DNA of 64,000 bases from assembly GCF_000283155.1 (NCBI RefSeq), contig NW_004454216.1, forward strand, positions 9,547,736 to 9,611,735. Reading direction: 5' to 3'. Of the stretch, positions 46,705-57,327 are shown one piece after another. Made by a program: the position numbers and the translations under genes. The notes below the pieces were generated by a model. The model was not told the DNA's origin and did not search any database. It saw only the letters and a list, made by a program, of their open reading frames with translations. Source of the DNA: Ceratotherium simum simum (lineage: Eukaryota > Chordata > Mammalia > Perissodactyla > Rhinocerotidae). The stretch's first letter is position 1, and every line of letters starts with the position of its first letter.

Positions 46705-48087
46705 GGGGAATGATATCACTAAGATGGCAAAGTAGGAGAGCCCAGCCTCCATCCCCCCCCAAAGATCAACAATTAGGCAGCTATCTATAAACAAAAACAG
46801 CTCTGGGACAGCTCAGGAGTCCAGTTAAGAAACTTCAGCAACACAGTGGAACAAAATACCTGAGAATAACTGCACAAAAAGGGAAGGAAGAACAGCTTCA
46901 TTTTGCTGCATCACTCCGTCCCCCAGGCCAGTGCCACTCAGTACCAAGAGGGAACTTCCCATCTAGAGAGCTCCCCTTGCTGGGAAAGGGAGGGTGCAGT
47001 GAATGAGCAGCTTCCCCAGCCTTTCGGGGCACTACACAATGGATCTACTTTGGTTTCATTCCACTCAGAGATGAGCAAAGCTGAGACTTATCGAGATGAA
47101 CAGGAACAAGGAAGAAGAGCAGGAGGCTACAATATCACCCCGGCAGTGGGAGCACCCACAGTTCCCAGTGACCTGCTCTGCAGAAGACCCCAGTAGCTTT
47201 TGCCACTGAAGAAACCAATGGCCAACGCAGCCACCACAGGACTCCTGCAGATTTTACCAGTTTTCACCCCAAAGTATTAGGGTGTGGAGACACTGTGGCC
47301 TGAGTACTTCCCCATTTGCTCCCCTCCTGCCCCACCACAGCCCAGGATCCTCACCGGCAGCCAACCTAAGCTGCTGAGGCTGCATGAGTGCAAGATACCA
47401 GCATAGCCCCCACAGCTGACCCCTACCATCGTGCATGTACTTGGGGCTAGTCTCTCCAGCTGTGCATTTGCACACAGCCAGCCTGGCACCCATCACTGGC
47501 CTCCACTGCTGGGTGTGTGCCTGTGGCAAGATCCTGCAGTCATGGAAGTATACACTGATAGCCAAGGCCCCCACAACAGCTTGTGGGCCCAGATTCAGCT
47601 CTATCTCTAGTCACTGGCCTGTATCACTGGGCTCATCTGCAGCTAGCCCCACAGCTGTGCACCTGCAACTCCCAGCCCAACTCTCATCACTGGTCTCCAC
47701 TGCCATGTGCATGCCTGTGACGAGACCCAGCGGGCACAGTAGTGCACACTGACAGCCAGGGCGCCTGAAGCTGCCAGTGTGCCTGCAGTTGGCCCCGACC
47801 CTTGCTGCCTGCCTTGGACCCCACCACCATGTGTGTGTCTGCAACCCGCTCCTGCCACTACACAGGCACCTGCAGCAGGACCTGCAGCCTAGTGTGTGCA
47901 CATCACTGTCTCTGGCCACCACTGCTGTCTGCCCTGGTCACTAGCTGCTGGACCTGGAGGTGCTAATGAGGACCTCAATAATCCTTGCAGCCACTGCCAG
48001 ACACAGTGCTGCCACATGCCTCAACACTTGGCACCCTGAACCAATAAACTAAGAGTCACAGCATGCTCAGCATGTCCCTACCTGCAG

Positions 48088-49370
48088 GTGAAAGTCTTCC
48101 CTTATCAAAGTCAGTCCTTAGAGTCTGGAAGAGGTGACTGCTTCTTCAAAAAGGCTACAGGGATCACAAAGAATCAGGGAAACATGACTCCAGCAAAGGA
48201 GCACAGTAAACATCCAGTAACTGGCCCCAAAGAAACGGAGATCCAGGAATCGCCCAACAAAGAATTCAAAATAATTGTTCTAAAGATACTCAGAGAGCTA
48301 CAAGAGGACACAGATAACCAGTTTAATGATATCAGGAAAACCATATAAGAACAAAATGAAAAGTTCAACAAAGAGATAGAAAACATAAAAAAGAACCAAA
48401 CAGAAATGTTGGAGCTGGAGAATACAATGAATAAAGTGAAGAAGAATTTAAAAGAGAGCTTCAACAGCAGACTGAAACAAGCAGAAGAATCAGTGAGCTC
48501 GAAGGCAGATCTTTTGAAATTATCTACTCAGAGGAGCCGAAAACAAAAAAAAAGAGAGAAAGAGGGGTTGACCTGGTGGTGTACCAGTTAAGTTTGCACA
48601 CTCCACTTCAGTGGCCTGGGGTTCGTGGGTTTGGACCCTGGGTGTGGACCAACATACCGCTTGTCAAGCCATGCTGTGGTGGTGTCCCACACAAAGTAGA
48701 GGAAGATGGGCATGGATGTTAGCCCAGGGCAAATCTTCCTCAGCAAAAAGAGGAGGACTGGCAACAGACATTAGCTCAGGGATAATCTTCCTCACCAAAA
48801 AAAAAAAGAAACAAAGAAAAGGAAGGGAGAAAGCATATGGGGACTTATTGGACACCATTAAGAGAAATAATCTATGCATTACTGGAGTCCCAGAAGGAAA
48901 AGAGAGGGAGAAAGGGGCAGAAAGCTTATTTAAAGAAATAATGGCCGAGAATTACTAAACATGGGAACAAATTTAGATATCTAAGTTTATGAAGGTAATA
49001 AGTTACCTCATAATTTCAATCCAAAACAATTTTATCCAAGTCACATTATAATAAAACTACCTAAAGTCAAAGACAAAGAGAGAATTTTAAAAGCAGCAAG
49101 AGAAAAACATTTCTTTCATACAAGCCAACTCCCACAATGCTATAAGCAGATTTCTCAGCAGAAACTTTGCAGGCCGGGAGAGAGTGGAATGATATATTCA
49201 AAGTGCTGAAAGAAAAAAAACTGCCAACCAAGAGTACTTTATCCAGCAAAGTTGTCCACCAGAAAAGAAGGTGAGATACTTTCCCAAACAAATAAAAGCT
49301 CAGGGAGTTCATCACCACCAGATTTGCCTTACAAGAAATGCCAAAAGGAGTTTTTAAAGTTGAGATGAAA
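48088..49370 (+). pseudogene. L1 ORF1 remnant
   Basis: Frames at 48088-48348 (NQGNMTPAKEHSKHPVTGPK..., then KEFKIIVLKILRELQEDTDN) and 48406-48591 (MLELENTMNKVKKNLKESFN) read as the ORF1 coiled-coil. After the ERE the frame resumes as RNNLCITGVPEGKEREKGAE (about 48865-48925), the conserved 'G-I-P-E' block of ORF1. The C-terminal part (about 49010-49370) survives in shifted frames. The SINE insertion and frameshifts make it non-functional. Confidence 0.8.
48564..48807 (+). mobile_element. ERE SINE nested in L1 ORF1
   Basis: Head 'GGTTGACCTGGTGGTGTACC' (diverged), 'CAGTGGCCTGGGGTTCGTGG', body 'CATGCTGTGGTGGTGTCCCA', 'GATGTTAGCCCAGGGCAAAT', A-rich tail. Plus orientation, older than the copies near 63 kb. 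Confidence 0.93.
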
Positions 49371-49603
49371 GGATGTTAATTACCTACATGAAAACATATA
49401 AAAATATACAACACTGGTAAAGGTAAGTACATAGTCAGATTGAGAATACTCTATTACTGTAATATGGTGGTGTGTTAACCACTTAACTCCAGTAAAAAGG
49501 TTAAAGGACAAAAGTATTAAAAATAGTTTAACTACAGTAATTTATTAATGGATACACAATATAAAAAGATGTATATTGTGACATCAAAAACATAAAATCA
49601 CAA

Positions 49604-51290
49604 GATCGGGAACAAGACAAGGGTACTCACTCTCATTACTCCAATTCAACAGTGTATGAGAAGTCCTAGCCAGAGCATTTAGGCAAGAAAAAGAAATGAA
49701 AGGCATGCAAATTGGAAAGGAAGCAGTAAAATTATCTCTGTTTGCTAATGACATGATCTCGTACATAGAAAATCCTAAAGACTCAATCAAAAAACTGTTA
49801 CAACTGACAAATGAATTAGTAGGGTTTAGGATACAAAATCAACATACGCAAATCAGCTGCATTTCTATATACTAACAAGAAAGTATCTGAAAAAGAAATA
49901 AAACAATTCCATTTACAATAGCATCAAAATTGTAGGAATAAACTTAACCAAGGAAGTGAAAGCTCTATACACTGAAAACTATAAGACATTGGTGAAAAAA
50001 ATTAAAGACACAAATGCATGGAAAGTTATCCCATATTCATGGATCAGAAGAATTAATATTGCTAAAATGTTCATGCCACTCAAAGCCATCCATAGATTAA
50101 ATGTAATCCCTATCAAAATTCCAAAGGCATTTTTCACAGAAATAGAACAAACAATTGTAAAATTTGTTCATTGTCAGTGTCGTTGAGTCAGTTCTGACTC
50201 CTAGCCACCCTGTGTACAGCAGAGCAGAACCCTGCCCAGTCTTTTTGTACCATCTTCTCACCTTCAGGTGTTATATTAGGCAATGCTCTGCTACTATTCA
50301 TAGGGTTTTCATGGCCAATTTTTTCAGAAGTGGGTGGCCAGGTCCTTCTTCCTAGTTTGGAAGCTCTGCTGAAAACTGTTCACCATGGGTGACCCTGCTG
50401 GTGTTTGAAATACTGGTAGCATAACTTTCAGCATCACAGCAACATGCAGCCATCACCGTATGACAAACGAGAGATGGGTGGTGTGGTTCCCTGACTGGAA
50501 AACAAACCTGGCATGTGGCAGTGAGAGCACTGAATCCTAACCTCTAGACTACCACGGCTGGCTTCTAAAATTTGATGGAACTACAAAAGACCCTTAATAG
50601 CCAAAGCAATCTTGAGAAAGAACAAAGCTGAAGGCATCACACTTTCCGATTCCAAACTATACTACAAAGCTACAGTAATCAAAACATTATGGTATTGGCA
50701 TAAAAACAGACACATAGATCAATGGAACAGAATAGAGAGTCCAGAAATAAATCCATGTATATATGGTCAATTAATTTTCAAGGAAGGAGCCAAGAATATA
50801 CAATGGGGAAAGGAGAATCTCTTCAATAAGTAATGCTGGGAAAACTGGCCAGCCACATGCAAAAGAATGACTCTGAACCACTATCTTACACTACATACAA
50901 AAATTAACTCAAATGGATTAAAGACTTGAAGGTAAGACCTGGAACCATAAAATTCCTAGAAGAAGACACAGGAGGGCAGCCCCTTGACACTGGTCTTGGC
51001 AATGATTTTTTGGATTTGATACCAAAAGCAAAGGCAATTAAAGCAAAAATAAACAAATGGCACTACATCAAACTAAAAAGCTTGTGCATAGCAAAGGAAA
51101 CCATCAACAGAATGAAGAGGCAACCTACAGAATGGGAGAAAATATTTGCAAACCAGTTATCCAATAAGGGGTTAATATCTAAAATATATAAGAAACTCAT
51201 AAAACTCAATAGCAAAAAACAAATAACAACTGTCGGGATGGCTGTTATAAAAAAGACAAGAGAAAACAAATGCCAGTGAGGATGTAGAGA
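49604..51290 (+). pseudogene. L1 ORF2 remnant (late RT to C-terminus)
   Basis: The sequence begins at the GTRQG-CPLS equivalent (about 49605-49650). It carries the active-site box as F-A-N-D (TTTGCTAATGAC, about 49741), so one catalytic Asp is Asn, and continues through ENYKTLVKKIKDTNAWKVIP (about 49974-50033). After the SINE it resumes at about 50575 and runs to the C-terminal segment (50926-51279, with [20 protein letters not shown]). Multiple frameshifts. Confidence 0.8.
50167..50565 (-). mobile_element. tRNA-derived SINE with RTE-like tail (minus orientation), nested in L1
   Basis: Reverse complement of the element at 55089-55503: it starts with TTCATTGTCAGTGTCGTTGA (complement of the RTE/BovB-like tail), and ends with the tRNA-like head complement (...CTAGACTACCACGGCTGGC). 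Flanked by 9-bp copies TAAAATTTG (50158-50166 and 50566-50574). The tail GACTTGATGGCA type is shared with SINEs mobilised by RTE LINEs. I believe an equine family of this type exists (SINE2-1_EC), but that name is from memory and unchecked. Confidence 0.8.
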
Positions 51291-52170
51291 AAAGGGAACC
51301 CTTGTGCACTGTTGCTGGGAATGTAAACTGGTGCAGCCACTATGGAAAGCAGTATAGAAGTTCCTAAATATATTAAAAATAGAATGATGACCATATGATC
51401 CAGCAATCCCACTTCTGAGTCTATATCTAAAGGAAACAAAATCACTATCTTGAAGAGATATCTATACTCCCATGTTCATTGCAGCATATTGTAATAGCCA
51501 GGATATGGAAATAGCCTAAGTGTTCATCAAGAGATGAATAAATAAAGAAGATATGGTATATATATATAAACACACACACAGTGGAATATTATTCAGCCTT
51601 AAAAAAGAAGGAAATCCAGCCATTTACAACATGGATGAAACTGGAAAGCATTATGCTAAATGAAATAAGCCAGACAAAGGCAAATACTGTATGGTATCAC
51701 TTATATGTGGAATCTAAAATAATAAAATAATTTTTAAAAAGTCAAACTCATAGAAGCAGAGAGTAGAAGTGGTGTTGCCAGAGCCTGGGGGCTGGTGGAA
51801 ATAGGGAGTGGTTGGTAACAGACTACAAACTGTCAGTTATCAGATGAATAAGGTCTGAGGATGCAATGTACAACATGGTGACTATAGTTGATAATATTGT
51901 AGCATATAATTGAAATTTGTTAAAAGAATAGAACTTAAGTGTTCAAACCAAAAAACAAAAGATTAATACGTGAGGTGACAGACGTGTTACCTAGCTCAAT
52001 GGTGAGAATCCTTTCACGGTGTACAGGTATATCAAATCATCATGTTGAACACATTAAATATATCACAATTTTATTTATCAATTATACCTCAACAAAGCTG
52101 AAAAATAAATAAATAAAAGCATGAAAGTGGAAAAAAAAAAGAAAATAAGGCCACCTAAAAAACTCTTCAT

Positions 52171-52410
52171 GGGCCTGCCCCGTGGCATAGTGGTTAAGTT
52201 TGGCGTGCTCTGCTTTGGCAGCCTGGGTTCACGGGTTTGGATCCCAGGCACAGACCTACACCACTAATCAGCCATGCTGTGGCGGAGACCCACATGCAAA
52301 ATAGAGGAAGACTGGCACGGATGTTAGCTCTGGGCTAACCTTCCCCAAGAAAAAAAGGGGAAGATTGGCAACAGATGTTGGCTCAGGGTGAATCTGCTCC
52401 AGAAAAAAAA
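52171..52410 (+). mobile_element. ERE SINE
   Basis: Head 'GGGCCTGCCCCGTGGCATAG', B-box 'GGTTTGGATCCCAGGC', body 'CCATGCTGTGGCGGAGACCC', 'GGATGTTAGCTCTGGGCTAA', A-rich tail. Near-identical 12-bp flanks AAAACTCTTCAT / AAAATCCTTCAT. Inserted just after the L1 tail. Confidence 0.94.
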
Positions 52411-52422
52411 AAAATCCTTCAT

Positions 52423-53158
52423 GAAGATAAACATAAATAAATACACATTTTAATTACATATTTACATATGATATATATGTATATAATCACATATATAGAT
52501 ACAGATGTAATTTCAGTATCAGAAGAGCTTTAAAATTATTTTATTCAACACATTTGTCTACAATTCAGACCACGCAATTTCCCAAATATTGTTCTTGAAA
52601 TACATAGCATCTTAATCATTACTAATTCATTATTCCATAACTCTAGTCTCCCATTGTGCAGCTAAAACTTATGAGGTAGGGATGTTCATTCAAAGTAGCT
52701 AAGTTACTTATTTATGCAAGTTTTTTTATTTCATAAGCATGTGTGAAGCATCCAAATTAGCCCTCTGGAAATTTCAGAATTTCAAAGGCTTCCTCTGCTC
52801 TCCGCCAACGGCTAGTCTGTCCCTTCTTCACAATAAACAGGCAATGTGGGTCAATTTCAAACATTGTGTCTGTAGTATGTTATTTAGGTTCTTTTAGGAA
52901 AGCCATTCTAAAGAAATCCCTCATTCTCAAAGTAGTAAAGATCTAACAAATCATGTGAACAACTCCTTTAGGCTGAAAAACTTCATTGGCAAAGGTTCTA
53001 CAGTATGGACAGTAAAAATAATGCTTTTAAAGAATGATCTGCTTCCTAATTAAAGTTAAACTTAGCTGTTTGAATAGTAAAAGTTTCAGCAATAAAGGAT
53101 GAAACAGGCATGAAATGTCCTATCATTTAAATATGCCTTTGCTGTAAGTCCATCACTT
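52423..53158. other. Unassigned region with a possible minus-strand coding remnant
   Basis: No named repeat. Contains the short frame described at 52757-52869. Confidence 0.4.
52757..52869 (-). other. Short open frame with adjacent poly-A signal (possible terminal exon or retrocopy)
   Basis: On the minus strand a weak acceptor-like CTACAG precedes ACACA-ATG and 35 open codons: MFEIDPHCLFIVKKGQTSRW, then RRAEEAFEILKFPEG and TAA. An AATAAA followed by an A-run lies about 30 nt after the stop (about 52722-52731). The composition looks protein-like and signal placement is right for a 3' end. However, the pyrimidine tract is poor and an in-frame stop lies just upstream, so a chance frame or an old retrocopy end are equally possible. 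Protein not recognised. Confidence 0.25.
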
Positions 53159-53753
53159 GTGTTACAGGGTATTGTGGGTTGAATTGCATCTCCCAAAAGG
53201 ACACGTTGAAGTCCTAATCCCTGGTACCTCTGCACGTGACCTTATTTGGAAATAGGGTCTTTGCTGATGTAATCAAGTTGAAACGAGGTCATACTGGATT
53301 AGAGTGGCCAATGATCTAATGACTGGTGCCCTTACAAGAAGACAGAAGTTAGGACACAGAGACAGAGAACCTTATGTGAAGAAGACTACAAGCCAAGGAA
53401 TGCCAAGGATTGCTGGCAATTGCCAGAAGCTAGGAGAGAGGTATGGAATGGATTCTTCTTCAGAGCCTCAGACACCTTGCAGGCACCTTAATTTGGGACT
53501 TGTCCCTCCAAAACTGTGAAAAAATAAATTTCCCTTGTTTTAAGCCACCCAGTTAGTGGTACAGGCACACCTCAGAGATACTGTGGGTTTGGTTCCAGAC
53601 CACCGCAATAAAGCAAATATCACAATAAAGCAAGTCACACAAATTTTTCGGTTTCCCAGCGCATATAAGTTATTTTTACATTATACTATAGTCTACTGAG
53701 TGTGAATTATGTCTATAAAACGATATACATACCTTAATTAAAAAATACTTTAT

Positions 53754-54008
53754 GGGCTGGCCCAGTGGCATAGTGGTTAAGTTCGCGCGCTCCACTTTGG
53801 CAGCCTGGGGTTCGCAGTTTCGAATCCCGGGCGTGGACTGATGCACTGCTCATCAGGCCATACTGTGGTGGCATCCCACATACAAAATGGAGGAAGATGG
53901 GCACAGATGTTAGCTAAGAGCCAATCTTCCTCAGCAAAAAGAGGAAGATTGGCAACAGATGTTCACTCAGGGCCAATCTTCCTCACCAAAAAAACAATAA
54001 TAATAATG
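53754..54008 (+). mobile_element. ERE SINE nested in Tigger1
   Basis: Head GGGCTGGCCCAGTGGCATAG, 'CAGCCTGGGGTTCGCAGTTT', B-box TTTCGAATCCCGGGC, body 'GCCATACTGTGGTGGCATCC', duplicated 'GAAGATTGGCAACAGATG' arm, tail AAAAAAACAATAATAATAAT. The interrupted Tigger1 sequence (AATACTTTAT / ACTTGATTGCTAAAAAATG) resumes at its end; target copies are eroded. Confidence 0.93.
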
Positions 54009-54190
54009 ATACTTGATTGCTAAAAAATGCTAAACACCATCTGAGCCTTCAGTGAGTCATAATCTTTTTGCTAATGGAGGGTCTTGTCTTGATGTTGATG
54101 GCTGCTGATTGATCAGGGTGGTGGTTGCTGAAGGTTGGGGTGGCTGTGGTATTTCTTAAAATAAGACAACAAGGAAGTTTGCTGCATCAA

Positions 54191-56276
54191 TTAACTCTTG
54201 CTTTCACAAACGATTTCTCTGTGGCATGCGAGGATGTTTGATAGCATTTTACCCACAGTAGAACTTCTTTCAAAATTGGAGTCAATCCTCTCAAACCCTG
54301 CCGCTGCTTTATCAACTAAGTTTCTGCAATATTCTAAGTCCTTTGTTGTCATTTCAACAATCTTCACAGAATCTTCACCAGGAGTAGATTCCATTTCAAG
54401 AAATCATTTTCTTTGCTCATCCACAAGAAGCAACCCCTCATACACCAAAGTTTTATTATGAGATTGCAGCAATTCAGTCACATCTTCAGGCTCCACTTGT
54501 AACTCTAGTTCTCTTGCTATTTCCATCACATCTGCAGTTATTTCCTTCACTGCAGTCTTGAACCCCTCAAAGTCATCCAGGAGAGTTGGAATCAACTTTT
54601 TCCAAACTCCTGTTTAGGCTGATATTTTGACCTCTTCCCATGAATCACAAGTGTTCTTAATGGCATCCAGAATGGTGAATCCTTTCTAGAAGGTTTTCAA
54701 TTTACTTTGCCCAGGTCCATCAGAGGAATCACTATCTATCGCAGCTATAGCCTTACGAAATGTATTTCTTAAATAATGAGACTTGAAAGTCAAAATTGTT
54801 CCTTGATAGATGGGCAGCAGAATGGATGTTGTGTTAGCACAACATTAATCTCATTGTACCTCTCCATCAGAACTCTTGAGTGACCAGGTGCATTGTCAAT
54901 GAGCAGTAATATTTTGAAAGGAATCTATTTTTCTGAGCAGCAGGTCTCAACAGTGGGCTTAAAATATTCAGTAAACTGTGTTGTAAACAGATCCAGGCCT
55001 TGTTGTTCCATTTATAAAAGCACAGGCAGGGTAGATTTAGCATAACTCTTAAGGGCCTTAGGATTTTCAGAATGGTAAATGAGCACTGAACAGCCAGCCC
55101 TGGTAGTCTAGTGGCTAAGATTTAGTGTTCTCACTGCCATGACCTGGGTTCATTTCCCTGTCAGGGAACCACACCACCCATCTGTTAGTTGTCATACTGT
55201 GGTGGCTGCATGTTGCTGTGATGCTGAAAGCTATGCCACTGGTATTTAAAATACCAACAGGGTCACCCACAGTAGACAGGTTTCAGTGGAGCTTCCAGAC
55301 TAAGACAGACTAGGAAGAAGGACCTGGCCACCCAATTCTGAAAAAAATTGGCCACAAACACTCTATGAATAGCAGCGGAGCATTGTCTGATACAGTACTG
55401 GAAGGTGAGAGGATGGTGCAAAAAGACCAGGCAGGGTTCTGCTCTGCTGTACACGTAGGGTCGCTAAGAGTGAGAATTGACTTGATGGCACTAACAACAA
55501 CAAAAATGAGCACTGGTTTCAACTTAAAGTCACCAGCTGCATTAGCCCCTAACAAGACAGTCAGCCTGTCCTTTGAAGCTTAGGAGCCAGGCATTACTTT
55601 TCCTCCCTGTCTATGAAAGTTCTAGATGGCATCTTCTTCCAATATAAGGCTTTTTCATCTACATTGAAAATCTGTTATTTAATGTAGCCACCTTCATTAA
55701 TTATCTTAACTAAATCTTCTAGAAAACTTGCTGCTTCATCTTGCACTTTTATTTTATGGCTTCTTTCCTTAATCCTCAAGAACCAACCTCTGCTAGCTTC
55801 AAACTTTTCTTCTGCAGCTTCCTCACCTCTCTCAGCCTTCAGAGAATTGAAGGGAGTTAGGGCCCTGCTCTGGATGAGGCTTTGCCTTATGGGAATGTTG
55901 TGGTTTGTTTGATCTTCTATCCAGACCTCTAAAACTTTCTCCATATCAGTAATAAGGCTATTTTGCTTTCTTATCATTCGTGTGTTCATGGGAGTAGCAC
56001 TTTTCATTTCCTTCAAGAACTTTTCCTTTGCATTCACAACTTGGCTAACTTTTGGCACAAGACGCCTAGCTTTTGGCCTAGCTTGGCTTTTAACATGCCT
56101 TCCTCACTAAGCTTAATCATTTCTGGCTTTTGATTTAAAGTGAGAGACGTGTGACTCTTCCTTTCACTTGAACACTTAATTGGCCTAATTTCAATATTGT
56201 TGTGTCTTAGCGAATAGGAAGGGAGAGGGAGAGAGATGGAGGAATGGCCGGTCAGTGGAGCAGTGAGAACACACAC
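54191..56276 (-). pseudogene. Tigger1 transposase remnant
   Basis: Minus-strand frames in order. 56276-56034 carries the N-terminal helix-turn-helix region ([20 protein letters not shown]). 56058-55675 carries the CENP-B-like DNA-binding half ([40 protein letters not shown]). The middle (catalytic DDE part) is split by the SINE at 55089-55503 and by frameshifts. 54595-54404 and 54394-54191 carry the C-terminus ([40 protein letters not shown], ending CESKS). No single frame spans it; inactive. Confidence 0.9.
55089..55503 (+). mobile_element. tRNA-derived SINE with RTE-like tail, nested in Tigger1
   Basis: Head CAGCCAGCCCTGGTAGTCTA with an A-box-like TAGTCTAGTGG and B-box-like GGTTCATTTCC, a long unique body, then the tail GAGAATTGACTTGATGGCA and (ACAACA)n. 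Flanked by exact 12-bp copies AAATGAGCACTG (55077-55088 and 55504-55515). Same family as the inverted copy at 50167-50565. The simple ACA tail, instead of poly-A, fits mobilisation by an RTE/BovB-type LINE rather than L1. Confidence 0.85.
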
Positions 56277-56613
56277 AACATTTATCGATTAAGTTCACCA
56301 TCTTATAACAGTTCATGGTGCCCCAAAAGAATTACAATAGTAACATCAAAGATCACTGATGACAGATCACCATAAAAAATATAATAATAACAAAAGAGTT
56401 TGAAATATTGCAAGAATTACCAAAATGTGACATAGAGACATGAAGTGAGCAAATGCTGTTGGAAAAATGGCGCCAATAGTCTTGTTTGATGCAGGGTTGC
56501 CAGAAACCTTCAATTTGTAAAAAACGCTGTATCTGTGAAGTGCAATAAAGCAAAGTGCAATAAAATGAGGTATGCCTGTAATTTATTAAGGCAACCCTAG
56601 AAAACTAATACAC

Positions 56614-56939
56614 ATGGTTATGTACTTATATTTCAGTCACCGTATTTGTGCGTGGTGGGAACAAATCTTTGCCTTCATCTCTCATTGGTCACAAAATGTT
56701 GTGGCCATCCAACAATGTATTGCAAATACAATGTAAATTGATTGTAAAGTGACATTGAAAGTCTTGCAAAGATTTACTTGCCTATATTGATATCTACCTG
56801 CCTTTTAGTTTTATATGTACATGCTTCAAAAGGCTCTGGATACAAGAGAACACACAGATAAAGCAAACCGTATTTTCCAAAAATAGCTGTAACATTATTT
56901 CCAATCACACACGCTTTTCCTGAATATCGCCACTCCCTC
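56614..56939. other. Unassigned spacer between two MLT1-type LTRs
   Basis: May include the eroded 5' part of the next LTR. Nothing else recognised. Confidence 0.35.
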
Positions 56940-57327
56940 ATCAAGAAGAAAAGTCTATGTCACCTTGTCTTGCATCCTTGATCTTGAGCTGCAGAGTAAG
57001 AAGTCTGGCTACCTTGACACCACCATGCTAGAGACACTATGCTCAGAGACCTAAGAGAGAGATTCTTAGGGAGCTGGAATATAAACTGTCCAAGCCACCA
57101 GCTCTCTGAGTCTTCCCAGCTCATGAACCAGACAAGTGAGTGAATTTTCAGGAGTCTACAGTCCCAGCCACCATCTGACTGAAACCTTTGTGAGAAACCC
57201 TCAGTGAGAACCACCTAGCGGCACCTAATCAATCATAGGACGTGATAATAATAGAATGATTGTTGTTTGTTTAAGCCACTAACTTTGGGTGGTTTGTTAC
57301 CCAGCAATAGAAAAACAACAGATTTTG
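56940..57327 (+). mobile_element. Second MLT1-type LTR (3' part)
   Basis: The 3' half follows MLT1: 'ACCAGACAAGTGAGTGAATT', 'ACAGTCCCAGCCACCATCTG', 'GATTGTTGTTTGTTTAAGCC', 'TTTGGGTGGTTTGTTACCCA', 'GCAATAGAAAAACAACA'. The 5' boundary is uncertain. Confidence 0.75.

Larger units (their letters stand above)
46705..52139 (+). mobile_element. Old L1, 5' end to 3' end, with large internal deletion and SINE insertions
   Basis: It starts with an L1-type 5' end (AAGATGGCAAAGTAGGAGAG), passes through a GC-richer 5' region (46.9-48.0 kb) with degenerate repeats about 195 bp apart, then ORF1 (about 48088-49370). It jumps near 49600 straight into the late RT domain, so the endonuclease and early RT are missing. 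It continues to the 3' UTR and an A-rich tail at about 52110-52139. Interrupted by an ERE (48564-48807) and a tRNA-RTE-like SINE (50167-50565). All frames are broken. Probably an L1MA/L1MB-like copy. Confidence 0.85.
53562..56578 (+). mobile_element. Tigger1 DNA transposon (pogo group), nearly full length
   Basis: Left end CAGGCACACCTCAGAGATAC, right end GCAATAAAATGAGGTATGCCTG: inverted termini with TA duplications at 53560-53561 and 56579-56580. After subtracting two SINE insertions the element is about 2.35 kb, close to the roughly 2.4 kb Tigger1 consensus. The transposase gene lies on the minus strand. Its position between the two MLT1 LTR parts dates it after the LTR. Confidence 0.95.
53159..56613 (+). 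mobile_element. MLT1-type LTR (ERVL-MaLR), split by Tigger1
   Basis: The left part (53159-53559) follows MLT1: 'TGTGGGTTGAATTGCATCTC', 'GTGACCTTATTTGGAAATAG', 'GATGTAATCAAGTTGAAACG', 'CAAGCCAAGGAATGCCAAGG', 'AATAAATTTCCCTTG', 'TAAGCCACCCAGTTAGTGG'. The last part resumes after Tigger1 as 'AAGGCAACCCTAGAAAACTA' (56587-56606). Non-coding remnant of an endogenous retrovirus-like element; a typical solo LTR interrupted by 3 kb of later insertion. Confidence 0.88.

Noticed and set aside
47254..47922. Overlapping 70-106-codon frames on both strands
   Set aside because: They fall in the GC-rich repeated 5' region of an L1; low stop density there is compositional.
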